Shown one piece after another: positions 32,790 through 45,791 of a stretch of 64,000 nucleotides of DNA. The notes beneath the pieces were generated by a model. It was not told the origin of the DNA and did not search any database. It saw only the letters and a program-made list of their open reading frames with translations. Position 1 is the stretch's first letter. Each line of letters starts with the position of its first letter. A program made the position numbers and the translations under genes. Source of the stretch: Apoderus coryli (taxonomy: Eukaryota > Arthropoda > Insecta > Coleoptera > Attelabidae); the NCBI GenBank assembly GCA_911728435.2, contig OU452210.1, positions 11,160,001-11,224,000 on the forward strand, read 5' to 3'.

Positions 32790-33449
32790 GTTGTTGGTAG
32801 GGATGCGGTATCGCTTCAAAAGTATCGATACCCGATACCAAGTAAAGTATCGCATTTCGGTATCGATACGCGACTTGGTATCGCAGATTAACCATCGATA
32901 CTTCAAAGTATCGATACTCGATACTCATAAAAAAAATACCTATATTTAAAATAAAAATTAACGCGATTTTTTTAAGTTGAAGTAGGTTTACAATGTTACA
33001 AATAAAATATTAGAAATAAAATATATACTATATTATCATTGCTGTTGTTAATATTATTTTTAATTTTGGAGGTAGCAGTTGCAGCAAAAAAATTAATTTA
33101 AACATTGCTCCGCTTAGGGGGCTGAGGCGTCATGATAATTAAAATTTATACATAAAACAATAATTTAATGTGTCAATTTTACGTTTAAACTTTTAACTTT
33201 TTCTATCTAGATTTCTAAAATCTAGTCCAAAATTATCAAATATGTCTTCTTCTTCTATGGCGCCACTCTTGAGAACACAGTGTTAAAGCGTTTAGGTATG
33301 TTGGTATCGATACTATGATTTAAGGCGTGTAAGTATCGATACTGTTTAAGTATCGAACAAAAAGTATCGATGCCAAAAGTACTTGGTATCGGAACCAAAG
33401 TATCGATATGTACTAGTATCGAAGTATCGTTCGTATCCCTAGTTGTTGG
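32790..33449. mobile_element. hAT-type MITE with ATCGATAC-rich subterminal repeats
   Basis: Element 32798-33441 (644 bp), flanked by the 8-bp duplication GTTGTTGG at 32790-32797 and 33442-33449. Ends TAGGGATGCGG and (complement) TAGGGATACGAACG. Both subterminal regions are packed with GTATCGATAC words in both orientations. No coding capacity. It ends only about 190 bp before the Vig start codon. Confidence 0.88.
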
Positions 33450-33635
33450 AACTTCGCATATAATCGGCATTATCGGCATACGCACAATCGTAAATTCTCG
33501 TGCTCGTGTTGTATGTTGTCTGTTGTCTGCCATATTGCATTGAATGAGTTTGTGAATAAGAAAAGGCCGCAAGAGCCAAAAACAAAATCTTCCAACATCG
33601 TAACGTTGTGAAGATATTTATTGCAATTTGCTATC

Positions 33636-36600
33636 ATGGAGAATTCCTATGGAATTGGTGTTGCAAATCGGTATGCTCTTTTTTTGGATGATGAATCGGA
33701 TCCACTGGAAACTCTCTCATTAAAAGAGCAAGAGAAGGAACTGAAAAAAAAGACCAAAGTTGCCGAAAAGGAAAATAAAGTGAAAATTGATGTACAAGTT
33801 AAAGGAAAAACAAATACGCCGACCCAGAAAAAGCAAATTAAGGATACGACTAATGCTAAAACCCAGGACAACAAACGTGATGGTAAGTATAAATAGTATT
33901 AAATTAGACCGCCATTCCTCGTGTTTTATATTATAGGTAACTAGTTCTAACGCACATGTGATTTAGATTCACTTAAAGGGAGTTATTACACAAGTTATTT
34001 TTTTTAGAAATTAAACTAAACCAAAGGTCTAACAACAATGAAGGTAAACCTGAACGTAATATCAATAAATTTAACAATGAAAATCGTGAAGAACGGAACA
34101 ATAGAAGAAATCGTGAAGATCGACCCTATAATGGACCTTCTGAAAATCGGTGAGTTTTTTTAAGTTTTTTCTTTATTATATTAATTTACGTCTGTGTCGT
34201 GAAACAAAGCTGTAATTATCATTTACGTAAATCTTATATGTATATCTGTATTTGCATGTTTCTTTAATTCATCGTGCGATTATTGGTAATATACCACTAG
34301 CGAAATAAAAAAAAAACACTTTAAATTTTACTTCTGCATTTTTGTTAATGTGGGGAAACACGATGGCAGTTTGCCAAAAAGAAAATTGGTCCTTTAACCT
34401 AAAAATTACATATTCAACACATGTGTAGAATTATAAGATTTAAGGTAATAATTAGTATATTGTGGGTAAATAATGAGTAGTGGCGACGGTTAGTTTTGGA
34501 ATTTGTTTTTATATAAAGTGGGTGCCGATGACCTCTAAGTGCACGTGGATTTTGAAGTAATTATAGGTATAGGAAAAAATTCTTCGCTAAATATTCATAT
34601 TCATTGACAATAATAATTTCCTGGATTATTATTTTGAAAATAACTTGTACGCATGTATTTTCTGAAAATTTTACTTACAGTTTAAAACAAATAAATTGAA
34701 CACATTCACAATTTATCAGAATGAAATCTGTAGGTAATTTAAACAGAATATTTTTTAATCAAAACAGAAACCAACGAATATAATCGTATTGGAAGACACG
34801 TTTTACCACTTCACCAAAATACTTTTTTAAATTTCCACGCTCGTTTGTATTTTCTATTCATTAAATCAACAAATATTAATTGCGTACGACTATAAATTTT
34901 GTAGCCGTAATCTGATAAGTAAAAAGGCGCAAATATCACTTGTAGAGTTTTACCAGAACCGCCGAGAATATTTTAGTAGATGTAAATAGACTGAATATAG
35001 TGTTCTTGAAATAAAAGTAATTCTAACAAAAATGCAATTAATTTATAATTGTCATTTATAGTGACCGTGACCGTGAAAATAGACCGAGACGAGAAAACTT
35101 TGGTGAAAATAATGACAATAGGAATCGTGATCGTGCTGAACGGAGAGATGGACGTCCATTAGGAAGTCGGCCAGGTGGACCACGTGGACCAAGAAGATCT
35201 TTTGATGACCGACGAGGCAAACGCGAATTCGATAGACAGAGTGGATCTGACAAAACGTGAGTTAAAATCAAATTTATATTATAATATTCATAGAAAACGG
35301 GATAATTCACACGGTTGTGTTAGTGCAAGAATTTTAATACAAACACATGACATGAAATGACATCTACCACTAGTAATACATATTATAAATCGGAAATAAT
35401 GTTATGATATAGTTTCACTCGTGATTTATTAATCTATGATGCAGTGAAAATTTGGTATGTTGTCTTTTGTTTTACTAGTTTCTAAATAGCAGTTCTTGCA
35501 ATCAACAAACTGTATTATTTAATTATTATAAGTGTGTTTATTAAATTGAATGCGACATTACTCACCGTGTGAATGATCGCTACAATTTGCAGCCATCAGG
35601 TACCTATTTTCATGAAGCTAAAAGTAGGCTCAAGTGGTGTTAAATTTAATGGAATTAGTTTTGCTTTGCGGACAGATTTGTTTCTATTTTTATATTAATG
35701 ATAAATGAATTAGAGCAGAACATAAAAATTGTTGTAGAGTTCAGATGGTGTACATGCGCATCAGGTCAGTCTGGATGTTTTATCTGCCATTTTCTTAAAT
35801 CCTTATATTGCGTGAATATTATTTAAAATTGCAAGGGTCTTCTGGGAATGCCGGTCTTGAGAAAAATTGGAATCACTAATTTTTAATTACGTATTTCATT
35901 ATCTAATTATAACAACAGAAACAAGAACAGAACTTGCCTACTCAGTGGAGAATCATATGTTCTCTTCTGATACATGATATGGAAAAAAGCTTCCAATAAT
36001 ATATAGCATAGGCAGTTTCATTTCTTGTTATTACGGAAGTTTTCAAACATCAGTTCAATATGGATTCGAATTTTGTAGAAGTCGGTGAAATTTCACAAGA
36101 AATGTTAGGAAGAAAACACAAAAACAACTATATTCTACAAGAAAAATCTAAAATGCTGTACGAAAATGCTTAGAGAGCATTTAAAATTGGTGCCGAACGA
36201 AAATGTATTTATTTTATAATATAATCTCAAAATACGCATTTGAGCATTTACAGCTGGCTAAATGTGGTGAACATACTGCATGGGGGGAATATTAGAACTT
36301 CAATTCGTTAATTTTAGCCATCGCAACGACATACTTATAGGCGAGATGACGTCGTTTTTTTGCACATCGTCCTTCAAACAGTAACTGCGTTGTGAAGATA
36401 TTTCCTTTCGCATCCCAAAAACTTTTACAATAAAATTATTTTTGCGTTCTTGGGTTTGGTTCACTTGGTCCAATCCATTGTTTTGACTGGTGCAGAGTTT
36501 CATGAATATAATGGTGAACCCAAGTGTCGTCCACAGTTAGATTATTTATTTATCTAGATTTTGCAAATATCATTTGGATTTGCAAATCCTTTGCTGCGTA

Positions 36601-39600
36601 ATGCTGATCACAAACATCCTCAGAACATACAAAAATGTAAATCCAAAATTTCAGCTTTTATAAATCTCAAAATTTCTTAGACCAACATAATTTTCATTGC
36701 GTATTGTATTTCATACAAATACACAACTTTGCCAAATTTAAAACACCACCTTTAACTTTTACATTTGTAGTGATTTCAATGGTTGCTCTCATACATAATG
36801 GTACCTGATGGTCAATATTTTTGTTATACGCTATATTTTTATGAATGAAAATCACTTGAAGAAAATTATTACCCAACACATTGTGGGATTTGTTTCAATG
36901 CATGTTATCCATTTTGAAAATTTGAGTATTGTTAACGCCTTGCATCATCGTTGAAATGTTATGACATATCAGCTATTAGCTAGCTGTACTATTTATTTAT
37001 TTTTCTAATGCTTTCGAGTTGAGATATACATTTATTTTTTATCCTATTAAACTCAATTCAATTTTGTTATTTGTTAAAAAGGCACCAGAATGTTTCATTT
37101 TAATATTACTGAAGAAACAGCACAGAACCAACAACTGTAAAATAGTGGGAGGCCGGTTGCAGTAGATAATTTTCTTTTTTTATACTTATTTATAGGATAT
37201 CTTTTGTTTATTATGATGAATTTGTATAGTAAAACCGATATCATCGTCCCCAACAAGTCATAATGTTAGACAGTGAATTTAGTTCATTGTGCGTACTTGA
37301 GACCTTTAGTATAAAAATGTATTAATATATTTTTGTATGGTTTGTCGTCGAATAAACAAACACCTTTCGAAGTAGACTATTGATCTGATTGTTCGTCTTC
37401 AAGGACAACACCTACGGTGTGAATAACACTGTTAATTCTTACATGATTCATTCATTTTAAATGGCAACCAACTTAACTTGAAAATCATCTTTTCCATTTT
37501 AGAAGAAGTAATGCAGGTGATGAAACTTCGCACTAAATGTTTATTTCCTTCAAAATAAACTTTTCTTGATTCAATAAAAGAAATGTCAGAAAGGAGAGTA
37601 AAAAATTGTTGATTAATCGAGCGTATTGATGCCTATATAGCAAACATCAAAAACACAATATTGGGTTCCGAAAATTATGACTGGTATACAATCAAAAAAT
37701 TTATTTATTTGTAGATTACAGATTAAGTATTCAGGAAAGAAATTAGACAATTTAATATGTAGGTATTACATTTGATACTTACCACTATTTGTGTCCATTT
37801 GACACGAATGCCTCAAAAAAATCTTATAATATTTCAAGTACTTTTTCCCTCTTAAAATTTATGATAAATTCATTCAACATAATTCGGTTAATATCGACGT
37901 AAAGATACTGTTCTTGCCATTAACCAAGAATAGTTTCTGACAGTTTTGTTACCGTTCTGATGATGATAATGAAGAAGAGAATTGTTAGTAACCAGGACTA
38001 TTAGGTCAATATGTTGCATGATGAAACACTATTTTTTGTTTATTGCGCCTGTGCATTAGTTACAGAACCATTTTGAATTGCATGATGAAACAAACCTATT
38101 GTTAAAGGCTGTTTTTGAAAATATTTGCGTATTATGATTATTTTGTCTAATATTGAATTATTTTCTAGAATCTAGTTGTTCCAATTGACTCGATTTATTT
38201 TATTCTTTGTAGGAATGCAGTTCCATTAAAATATTTTTTCTTGCGCCGTTTTTGGAAGTTTGCAAATAATAATAAACAGATTCTTCATTTTTTTTATCAG
38301 ACTTTCCTAACATCTAAATCTATTAAGTACAATTTGCTTATAGTAGTTTTTATTAAGTTATTTGTTACTGATATGTGTTCTATTTATACATACAATTCGA
38401 GAAAAAATTTGAATATGCATTGAAGTTTTGATTTATTTGACATGAGAAAATACATTTTCTCTTTTTATTTCACACAACAATATTATCCAATTTATGAAAA
38501 TGAACATTCACTTCCAACAAGTTGGGAATAGGTCTGAAATGGCATGGTGAAAACTTGTAGGGACAGATTTACTTACTGTAGTTTACGCCAGCCATAAGCC
38601 TTGCATTAGTATCAGTGTGATTTTTGTGAGTATTGCCCAATGCTGTAAAAAGAGCATTTTTATTGTATTTGATTTATTTAAAGCCTACCAAATAAAATAA
38701 AAAAAAAATAAAGAAAAAAGCTCTTGAATTGTTGCTTGCAGCGATATTACTAAAGTAGAAATGATAAGGAAATTAATATCGTATCGATGATCGAAATATT
38801 TTATCCCAGGAAATAATTATTGAGCGTTTTTATAATAATACTCAAATATCTTTTGATGATGACGTTTTGTTCAACATAAGTCCCAGTGTGTGTTAGGTCA
38901 GTTGTTATTTTCGATTATGAGCAAACAGTTGTTTAAAATGTTTGTGTAATCTAAATTAATATAACGAAAACTGAAAGCAGCCATGGTTACAGAGGAGTTA
39001 AACCTATTGACAAGCGTGAAGGTGGTGGAGCTCATAATTGGGGATCACACAAAGATGTCATTGAGTAAGTTTTATTATCATTTAAAATGTAAACAAAAAA
39101 CTATAAGTGTTCAAATATTTCATAAAATTAACTTATGCTTGTTATAGAGAAGCGGAACGACCAGTTGAAGCCGATCAAAGTTGGGGGGAAAATGAAAAAA
39201 ATGATGCGCCTGAGGTTGAAAAAATCGAAAAAAAGTATGTGTAGAACATTGATTTAGTTGCTATTTATTTTGAACAATTTCTATTTTATAAAGGGAGGAA
39301 CCTGAAGTCGAACCTGTACCAGTTGAAGAGGAGCCAAAGGAATTAACTTTGGATGAATGGAAGGCTCAGCGTGCGGGACGTGCAAAGCCACAGTTTAATA
39401 TACGTAAAGCTGGTGAAGGAGAAGACCCAAGTCAATGGAAAAAAATGTTTGAATTACGGAAAAAAGAAAAGGAACAGGTATATTGATTATTTGAAAATAC
39501 GATTCACATAATTTTTATGTATTGCTGCCAGGATCAGTGTTTTGCAAGCTAACTTGTACTTCTAAATTTCAGCAACTAGTAGTAATCGTGTACTGAGTTG

Positions 39601-42175
39601 TGTCCAAGAAAGTAATTTAAAGGGTAACAGAAATTGTCGGTATTGGACAAATAAAATACAATCTAAATTTCAGCCAACGTTTCGTTTACTGTACGCAAAC
39701 TTCTTCAGGGCCTTATTTACTCATTAAAACAACAAATACATAAACATCACAATAACGTTACCCTTCAAATGGCATAGCAAATATCAACAATAAAGCAAGT
39801 ATACAGTATTACATCCAATATGGATATATGTACTCTACAATTTAAAATAAGAATTTATATTATATTCTACAAGGCTTTGGCGGGGTATTAGTCTTTTTAA
39901 CCCCGTAAATTTTATCGTTAATAAATTAGAGATGACTGTGTTATATTTGGGAATTGCCTTACCTGCATAAAGTTTCTATTATGTGTATATTCATTAGAAC
40001 AATAAATACTTTCTTTTCGCTAACTAGGGTTGATTATATTATAGCCCTACAGTGACGATTTATTGACAAAGCATATTTAGATTTTAGACTCAAGGTGATA
40101 TTAATGAGTATAAATTGGCTAGAAAACTAGCCTTTGGTGCCTTCATTATAATTGTCGAAAATATGTGTCATCCCTAAAGTATGCACCATAAATAATATCG
40201 GAAACTTATTTTTTCGCCAATTAGTTATTCTTGGTAAAAGTTTGTGCATCCCCTAAAACTAAACTGAGTAAAACACATAATTTACGAGGACCCATTTATT
40301 ATGTGGAGTTGTTCTTGTAAAAACTAATTGTTTTAAGTTGGCTTTGAAAACAAAACGATGTTTCCGAGACGTATTTTACATCTTAGTATGATATCCATCC
40401 ATCAACATACACCACAGTTCGGGTCTTTCTACACAATCTTAATGTTCTCCGGTGGTATGGCCCTCACACAAGTAGTAGTAATCACAGTTTTTAAATGTTC
40501 TCTATTCCTAAACGGACGATGTTGGTAAACTTCGTTCTTCAATACACCGCAAAGGATGAAATCCATCCAGTAGCGTCCTATCCATTTTCCATTAAAGGAT
40601 TCATTTAAAAATTGCCTCACTAGAGTGAACAGCAACTGATACCAAATTCTGTCGCTTTGTCAACGCGGCATTTGATTTAACATTGGTAATTACTCTTGTT
40701 GTAAAAATTACAAATATCGGTTGGCATTAAGTTTTCCATCCTCCAGGAAGAAGGGACCAATCACAGTATTGTTCAACAGTCCACATACGACATTTAAAGT
40801 ATTTATAAATTTTGGTTAAAAAGCTTTAAATTTATTTATACTTACTAAAAAAATTGTATCAATCAAATATATCTACCAAACTTCGCAGTTTCAACAAAAC
40901 TAGAAATGACAAAGAGATGTTTTTCGCGACATCTAGCGTGAGCAGGCAATATGCCCGGTGAAACACAGTTCACAAACGCTTTAAATGAATATAAATCGAT
41001 TTTTAATAATTATTGTAATTTTCAGGAATCTTCTGATGAGGAGGAATACGATGCTTCTGAATATCCACAACGTGTAGGGAGACAAAAACATGTACTCGAT
41101 ATTGATATACAATTTTATGACAGCAGACGTGGTGGTGGTGGTCGTGGAAGGGGACAAAGATCTGGACCACGTGGCAATCGTGGTGGTCGCGACGGTGGCA
41201 GTGGTCGCGATGGTGGATATGGTCGTGATGGTGGTAATAGTCGTGATGGTGGATATGGTCGTGATGGTGGTAATGCTCGTGATGGTGGATATGGTCGTGA
41301 TGGTGGTAATGCTCGTGACGGTGGTAATGGACGTGATGGCGGTAATGGACGTGATGGCGGTAATGGCCGTGATGGCGGTAATGGTCGTGATGCTCGTAAT
41401 GGTCGTGATGGTGTCGGTGGGGGTAATGGTCGCGATGGTGGTCAACGCGGGCCAAGAGATGGCGCTGGTAGCGGTAGTGAAAGAGGCGAGAGACGATACC
41501 GTGATCGTGATGACGAGCAGGTAAGCATGGGGCTGATAATTTCATGCCGTATTGGTTATTTTTTTATATTTGCCATACTAATAATTTCAATATACCTATT
41601 TGAAAAAGTCACTGAAATGCTTAATATTTTAAACACTAATATAATAAAAATTTACTGTTGGTGTTAAAATGGATTTCAAAAAACGACAAGAATCTAAAAA
41701 CATGATGTAATTAAAGAACCCGGATAACATTGATATTGTGATATTGCCTAAAAGAAATTCTTTATTCAATTAGTAAACATAGGTTGTCCATAAAGGGGTT
41801 AAAATGCACCAAAAAGTAACTGAAACAAGTATACCTTTTTCGTTGCAAAATAAAATTGGTGTCCAAGAGTCGCTCGTCAAAGGTTAAAAATTGGGGAGAA
41901 AATTAAATATCAAAAATGAATGAACAAAAATACAGTAATCCAACTGTTTTACAAATGAACCAGAAGTACCTGCAACATTAATGCGTTTAGAGCTCCCGCA
42001 AAAGTTTCAAAAAGTGTCCACACTTTTTATTATGGATGGCTATTTGTGCCTTATGGCACTAGTGACTGTATATTAAATTAAACAAAATATTATTTTGTTT
42101 CAGAATGAAGACAAAAATGAAAATCGGCGAGCTCCCAATGTTGCCAATGAGCGCGATTTTCCCTCATTGGGTTAA
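33636..42175 (+). CDS. vig: Vig / SERBP1 / HABP4-family RNA-binding protein
   Basis: Eight exons: 33636-33882, 34008-34149, 35062-35256, 38981-39064, 39148-39234, 39294-39477, 41026-41520, 42104-42175; phases join to 501 aa. The N-terminus '[20 protein letters not shown]' matches the conserved NRY-x-LF start. '[12 protein letters not shown]' and '[20 protein letters not shown]' with '[10 protein letters not shown]' form the HABP4/PAI-RBP1 core (about 210-310). The C-terminus has RGG/RDGG repeats (about 367-452) and ends 'NERDFPSLG', as in relatives. Known: family members bind mRNA and ribosomes; Drosophila Vig associates with RISC. Intron 4 is 3.7 kb and contains a mariner remnant. AATAAA follows at 42309. 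Confidence 0.92.
34150..35061 (+). other. Vig intron 2
   Basis: 912 bp; GTGAGT donor, CATTTATAG acceptor; AT-rich, no insertion recognised. Confidence 0.75.
35257..38980 (+). other. Vig intron 4
   Basis: 3.7 kb. Contains the mariner remnant at 36240-36630; otherwise AT-rich without recognised content. An alternative exon cannot be excluded, but none is evident. Confidence 0.65.
36240..36630 (-). pseudogene. Mariner transposase fragment, internally deleted
   Basis: Minus strand: '[20 protein letters not shown]' with 'WIGPSEPNP' (first catalytic Asp in the DE/DDTW context), then after frame changes 'FWDAKGN', 'KKRRHLA' directly joined to '[12 protein letters not shown]' and a degraded SPDLA block. 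The HDNA segment carrying the second catalytic Asp is deleted. A different mariner type from the one at 1.6 kb. Confidence 0.8.
39674..39710 (-). repeat. Degenerate hammerhead-like motif
   Basis: Minus strand: CTGAAGA, one extra A, GTTT/AAAC stem, GAAA, CGTTGG. The extra base between the core and stem II is the same kind of departure as at 7513-7539. No stem I partner was found. Confidence 0.45.
40390..40810 (-). pseudogene. Tc1/mariner-superfamily (DDE_3-like) transposase fragment
   Basis: Minus strand: '[19 protein letters not shown]', then '[20 protein letters not shown]' (degraded '[11 protein letters not shown]') and '[11 protein letters not shown]'. The order and spacing match the C-terminal half of insect DDE transposases of this type. 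The HDGAP block and catalytic residues are missing; frames are interrupted. Confidence 0.72.
41185..41440 (+). repeat. Coding 18-bp minisatellite ([12 protein letters not shown]) in Vig exon 7
   Basis: About 12-13 units of GGTCGTGATGGTGGTAAT type encode (G-R-D-G-G-N/Y). Units alternate Y and N at the start and become nearly pure 'NGRDGG' later. Long antisense open frames across it are by-products of the repeat. Confidence 0.92.
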
Positions 42176-42308
42176 AAGCAACTACACTCTTGTCAGCACA
42201 ATGTCTATAAATTTAGCTGACATCACATAACATGAAAAATGAAAGCTGTATATTGCAATTTAACTACATTGGTACAAATATATATATAAAAAAAAAAGAT
42301 TTCTAGCC

Positions 42309-42314
42309 AATAAA
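42309..42314 (+). terminator. Vig poly(A) signal
   Basis: AATAAA about 135 nt after the TAA; no other signal lies closer. Confidence 0.6.
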
Positions 42315-43639
42315 AGTTATTACTAGACGTTTGTAGCAGTTTTTTCATCGAATGTAACTCTTTATTTTTTAACTTTTTGAGTGTAGCATATTAAGGGTGG
42401 TTTTCTTTATAACTAGTCAGTGTTAAACTGCGTTTTTACAATTTTTGGCTGCTCACATTGGATTTGGAATTGGAAATTTTAAAATAATCAAATTTTGTAT
42501 TAATTTGTTTTATTTAATTGCTAGTATTTTTTTTTTATTAAGTGCATATTTAGTAACTATGTTGGAAGTATAATTATTAGGCCTGTTATTAAAACATTCT
42601 ATTAAAATGTTTTCATTTAATTATTCAAATTTTTAATTAAAGAAAAGATTTAATAACATCTTAGGATAATAAATTTGACTGTATTTTTATGTATTAAATG
42701 TGAAAAAATGCGAGGACATGTTTAATACATCAAAAACTATTTTTATATATATGTATTATAAAATATGTTTCATATCCCAATTTCTCTTTAAAATGTGTAG
42801 ATATCTATCTAGATTAAATATCACACTGATAAAAATCAAGTAGTTAAATGTGTATAATACACATTACATTAATACAAATACATTGTTTTGTTGTGATCAC
42901 GATGTTTCTTTTACATTTGTTAACAAACTTGAGTAATACATTTTGAATAATTAATATCATGTTTTAATTACCTAAAACCTGAAGTAATAAAAATCATTAA
43001 AACTGAATTCCCTGTATAAAACATGCTGAAATAAACCAGTAGATAGTTTTTAAAGACTACTTTACCAAATATTCTCCTCTAATATTAGTACATCCTTGCA
43101 TTCCCGAGCTAACTCTGGTAGCATCCGCTCCAGTCGTTAAATGGTACATGTACAGTCAAAATTGCAATTTGCAGACTTCGACTACTTCTGGCACTGAACT
43201 CTTTGACCATCATTCGGTTTTTGTTTTTTGGAAAGGTAGAGAAATGGTTAGGATTTTGGTCGGGACTGTATAATATGGGCTTGATTCTACGTTCTGTTGC
43301 TTTAAAAATTGAATTGTCTTGCGACCTTGCATTGTCTTTGTGTTGGATAATTCATCGATTGGGATGGTTTTTGGAAGTTCACAGATGACATCCGCCAAAC
43401 AAATGGTTGTCCACTAATCAGCAGTGATATCTTTAATCTTGCCTCTACCATGACCTGATTTTGAGTCACTTGTTTGCAGATACTTCGTTCGAGAACACCA
43501 AACAGACGACTGACGCTCATTAACGATTAGGTTTAATCTATGCTACTGCTAACTGCAGAGAAATATGAGATATCCAATAGGAAACTTAACTCTTTTACAC
43601 AATTTTTTGCATTTTGATCTTACACCACCAGACACTGGG

Positions 43640-43845
43640 TTAGGTACCTACTACGTATTTTTTGATTTTTTTCTGTTTGAATTATAGTTGATTAAGATTA
43701 GTTAAGGCAAATGTTATTGTATTTTCTGTTTGTTCTTTCTTTTTATTTTCATGCTATTGGATTTTTATGGGTTAGCTGAACAGACGGTGGCATCTGACAC
43801 TGAACTGAAACTCGCCTTTAATAAAGTCTTTTATTATTATTATTG
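43640..43845 (+). mobile_element. LINE 3' tail
   Basis: Ends 'GCCTTTAATAAAGTCTTTTA' and (TTA)n at 43816-43843, the usual 3' end of the LINE families in this window. No coding part recognised. Confidence 0.5.
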
Positions 43846-44380
43846 ATGTAAAGTTTTCATAACGTCTTATGTTTCACGTCTTAGAGAATATGTTTGTTTC
43901 GCTTAACATGTATTGATTTTATTTTTGTCAAATAAAATTGTAACTGTTATATAACTATCACTCCCTAAACATAAAGTTATTCGTGTTAGTTTTGGCAAAG
44001 ATTAATCTACACAATAGATAATCAGCGTATATGGGAAATAAAACAAAAATTGAAACTGTCTCGACACGAGCTACATCTATTAGAAAAACATGCAACCATG
44101 GAAATTGTAGATGGCGTTATATGTATTGTGTTGAAATAAAATAATCATATGGGCAATGTTAGACAAGGACGAGTATACTTTCCCCTACGAGGTGGGAGTT
44201 TGTTTTTATATTATAGGTATCATATATGTACTACTGTGCAGCAGTGTTTTTTGTTTAAAATTATATGGTATACGTATACCTATCTACGCAAAGATTAATG
44301 TGTATGGACGAAAATAAAAGAAATTACTATAATAGTATAAATATACAGGGCTGGTTTATTAAATGTTTTAGACAATAATT

Positions 44381-44416
44381 TTAAATGACTAAAATAATAT
44401 TATTTTAGTCATTTAA
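44381..44416. repeat. Perfect 36-bp palindrome
   Basis: TTAAATGACTAAAATAAT followed directly by its reverse complement, no spacer. It lies about 35 bp after TACAGGGCTGG at 44344. Confidence 0.8.
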
Positions 44417-45717
44417 TTTTAAATTTCGGATATAAGGATGCATCAAAAAGTTATATTTAAATTAACGAAATTTGGCGTTATAGATAGGACTTCCGGTTAT
44501 TACCTGATTCAGTTTTAAGGATCAAACTCAAACAGCAGATTCAACTTGTCGTTAACATTATGAAAAAATAAATCTCAGAGGCGGGTAAATTAAAGGGGCA
44601 TACAGGCGTGAAATGCTACCCTAACTTTTTTATGCACATTTTTTGCGTGTGTTTCAATTCGGAGATGTAAAATCTAACAAATTATATACGTAATAAATGT
44701 ATCCTTCTGTGATATTGATAGAAAGTCATCGTTATCGCGTAATATCGATTTTAAGAAATGTTAATATTAAAAAGGCTGCTTTTTACAAGTTGCTGAAGTA
44801 AATAAGGTTTGAAATTTCCAGCATGACAATAATTATTTAAAAAAATACGGTTTCGAAATGCAGGATGTAGAAAATTAGAATTTTTAATCTGTTTTTAATG
44901 AAAATTTAAATCTATTGAGAAATATGGTTCAGGGTTTTTGTGAAATGTATTTTACTCCAAAGATACTACTCATCGATTATAACCGAATTAATTTACTCAA
45001 AAATATCTATACTAGTAAAATAACACAATTATCACAATTAGGTTCAAATTCTGCAACGCCGAATTGAAAAAAAACTTACAGTCTCCCTAATATTGGTTTT
45101 TGTGCAATGATCATAAAACTTTAAAAAACTAACGATTTATGTAGATTGTATTGTTAACACGTTTCGTAAAAAGCTTTAAAAACCCACCAACAGGGTGTTA
45201 AAAGTATCACGACAATAACTTTTTTCATGTTTTAACAAGTACAATCGTCTGCTTCAGATTGATCCTTAAAAACTGAATAACAGTTTCTCTATATAAAAAA
45301 ATAAAACTCGTAAATATCATCCCCAAACATTTAATTTGAATACAATTACATAACACCATATTTGAAAGTAAATAAAAAAAAACAGCATTACCTAGTTTGA
45401 CAGATTTGCAAATCAAAGTATCTATGTATACAGGGTGTTGCATAAGTACTTGTACAAACTTTAAAGGGTGATTCTTTGACTAATTTTAAGATACAAATTT
45501 CATATGTACATGGGTCCGCTACGGCTTGGTTTTCGAGATACAGGTAGTTCAAAAAGAATATTATATTTAGGATTATATGCTTGTTCAATAGCATCGCAAT
45601 TTGGTGCAATTCGGGATACAGGTGTATTGATGACACCAGAGCTGTCAAAAGAACTAATAAAAAATACGAAAAATAACAAAATACAAATATCATTCAAAAG
45701 ACAACAATGCACATAAT

Positions 45718-45791
45718 AGTCGGTACCAAGCCAAATAGGTAGTAGGTAAATATAGATTTATTTTGTTTCGGGCTTGGGCTTGGCACCGACT
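45718..45791. repeat. Stem-loop, 15-bp arms
   Basis: AGTCGGTACCAAGCC (45718-45732) pairs with GGCTTGGCACCGACT (45777-45791), one mismatch, 44-bp loop. Possible small MITE. Confidence 0.5.

Larger units (their letters stand above)
39478..41025 (+). other. Vig intron 6
   Basis: 1.55 kb containing a degenerate hammerhead-like repeat (39674-39710, minus) and a DDE transposase fragment (40390-40810, minus). Confidence 0.7.

Noticed and set aside
40981..41545. Long antisense and alternate-frame open frames across Vig exon 7
   Set aside because: Products of an 18-bp repeat without stops; the sense frame is conserved and spliced.
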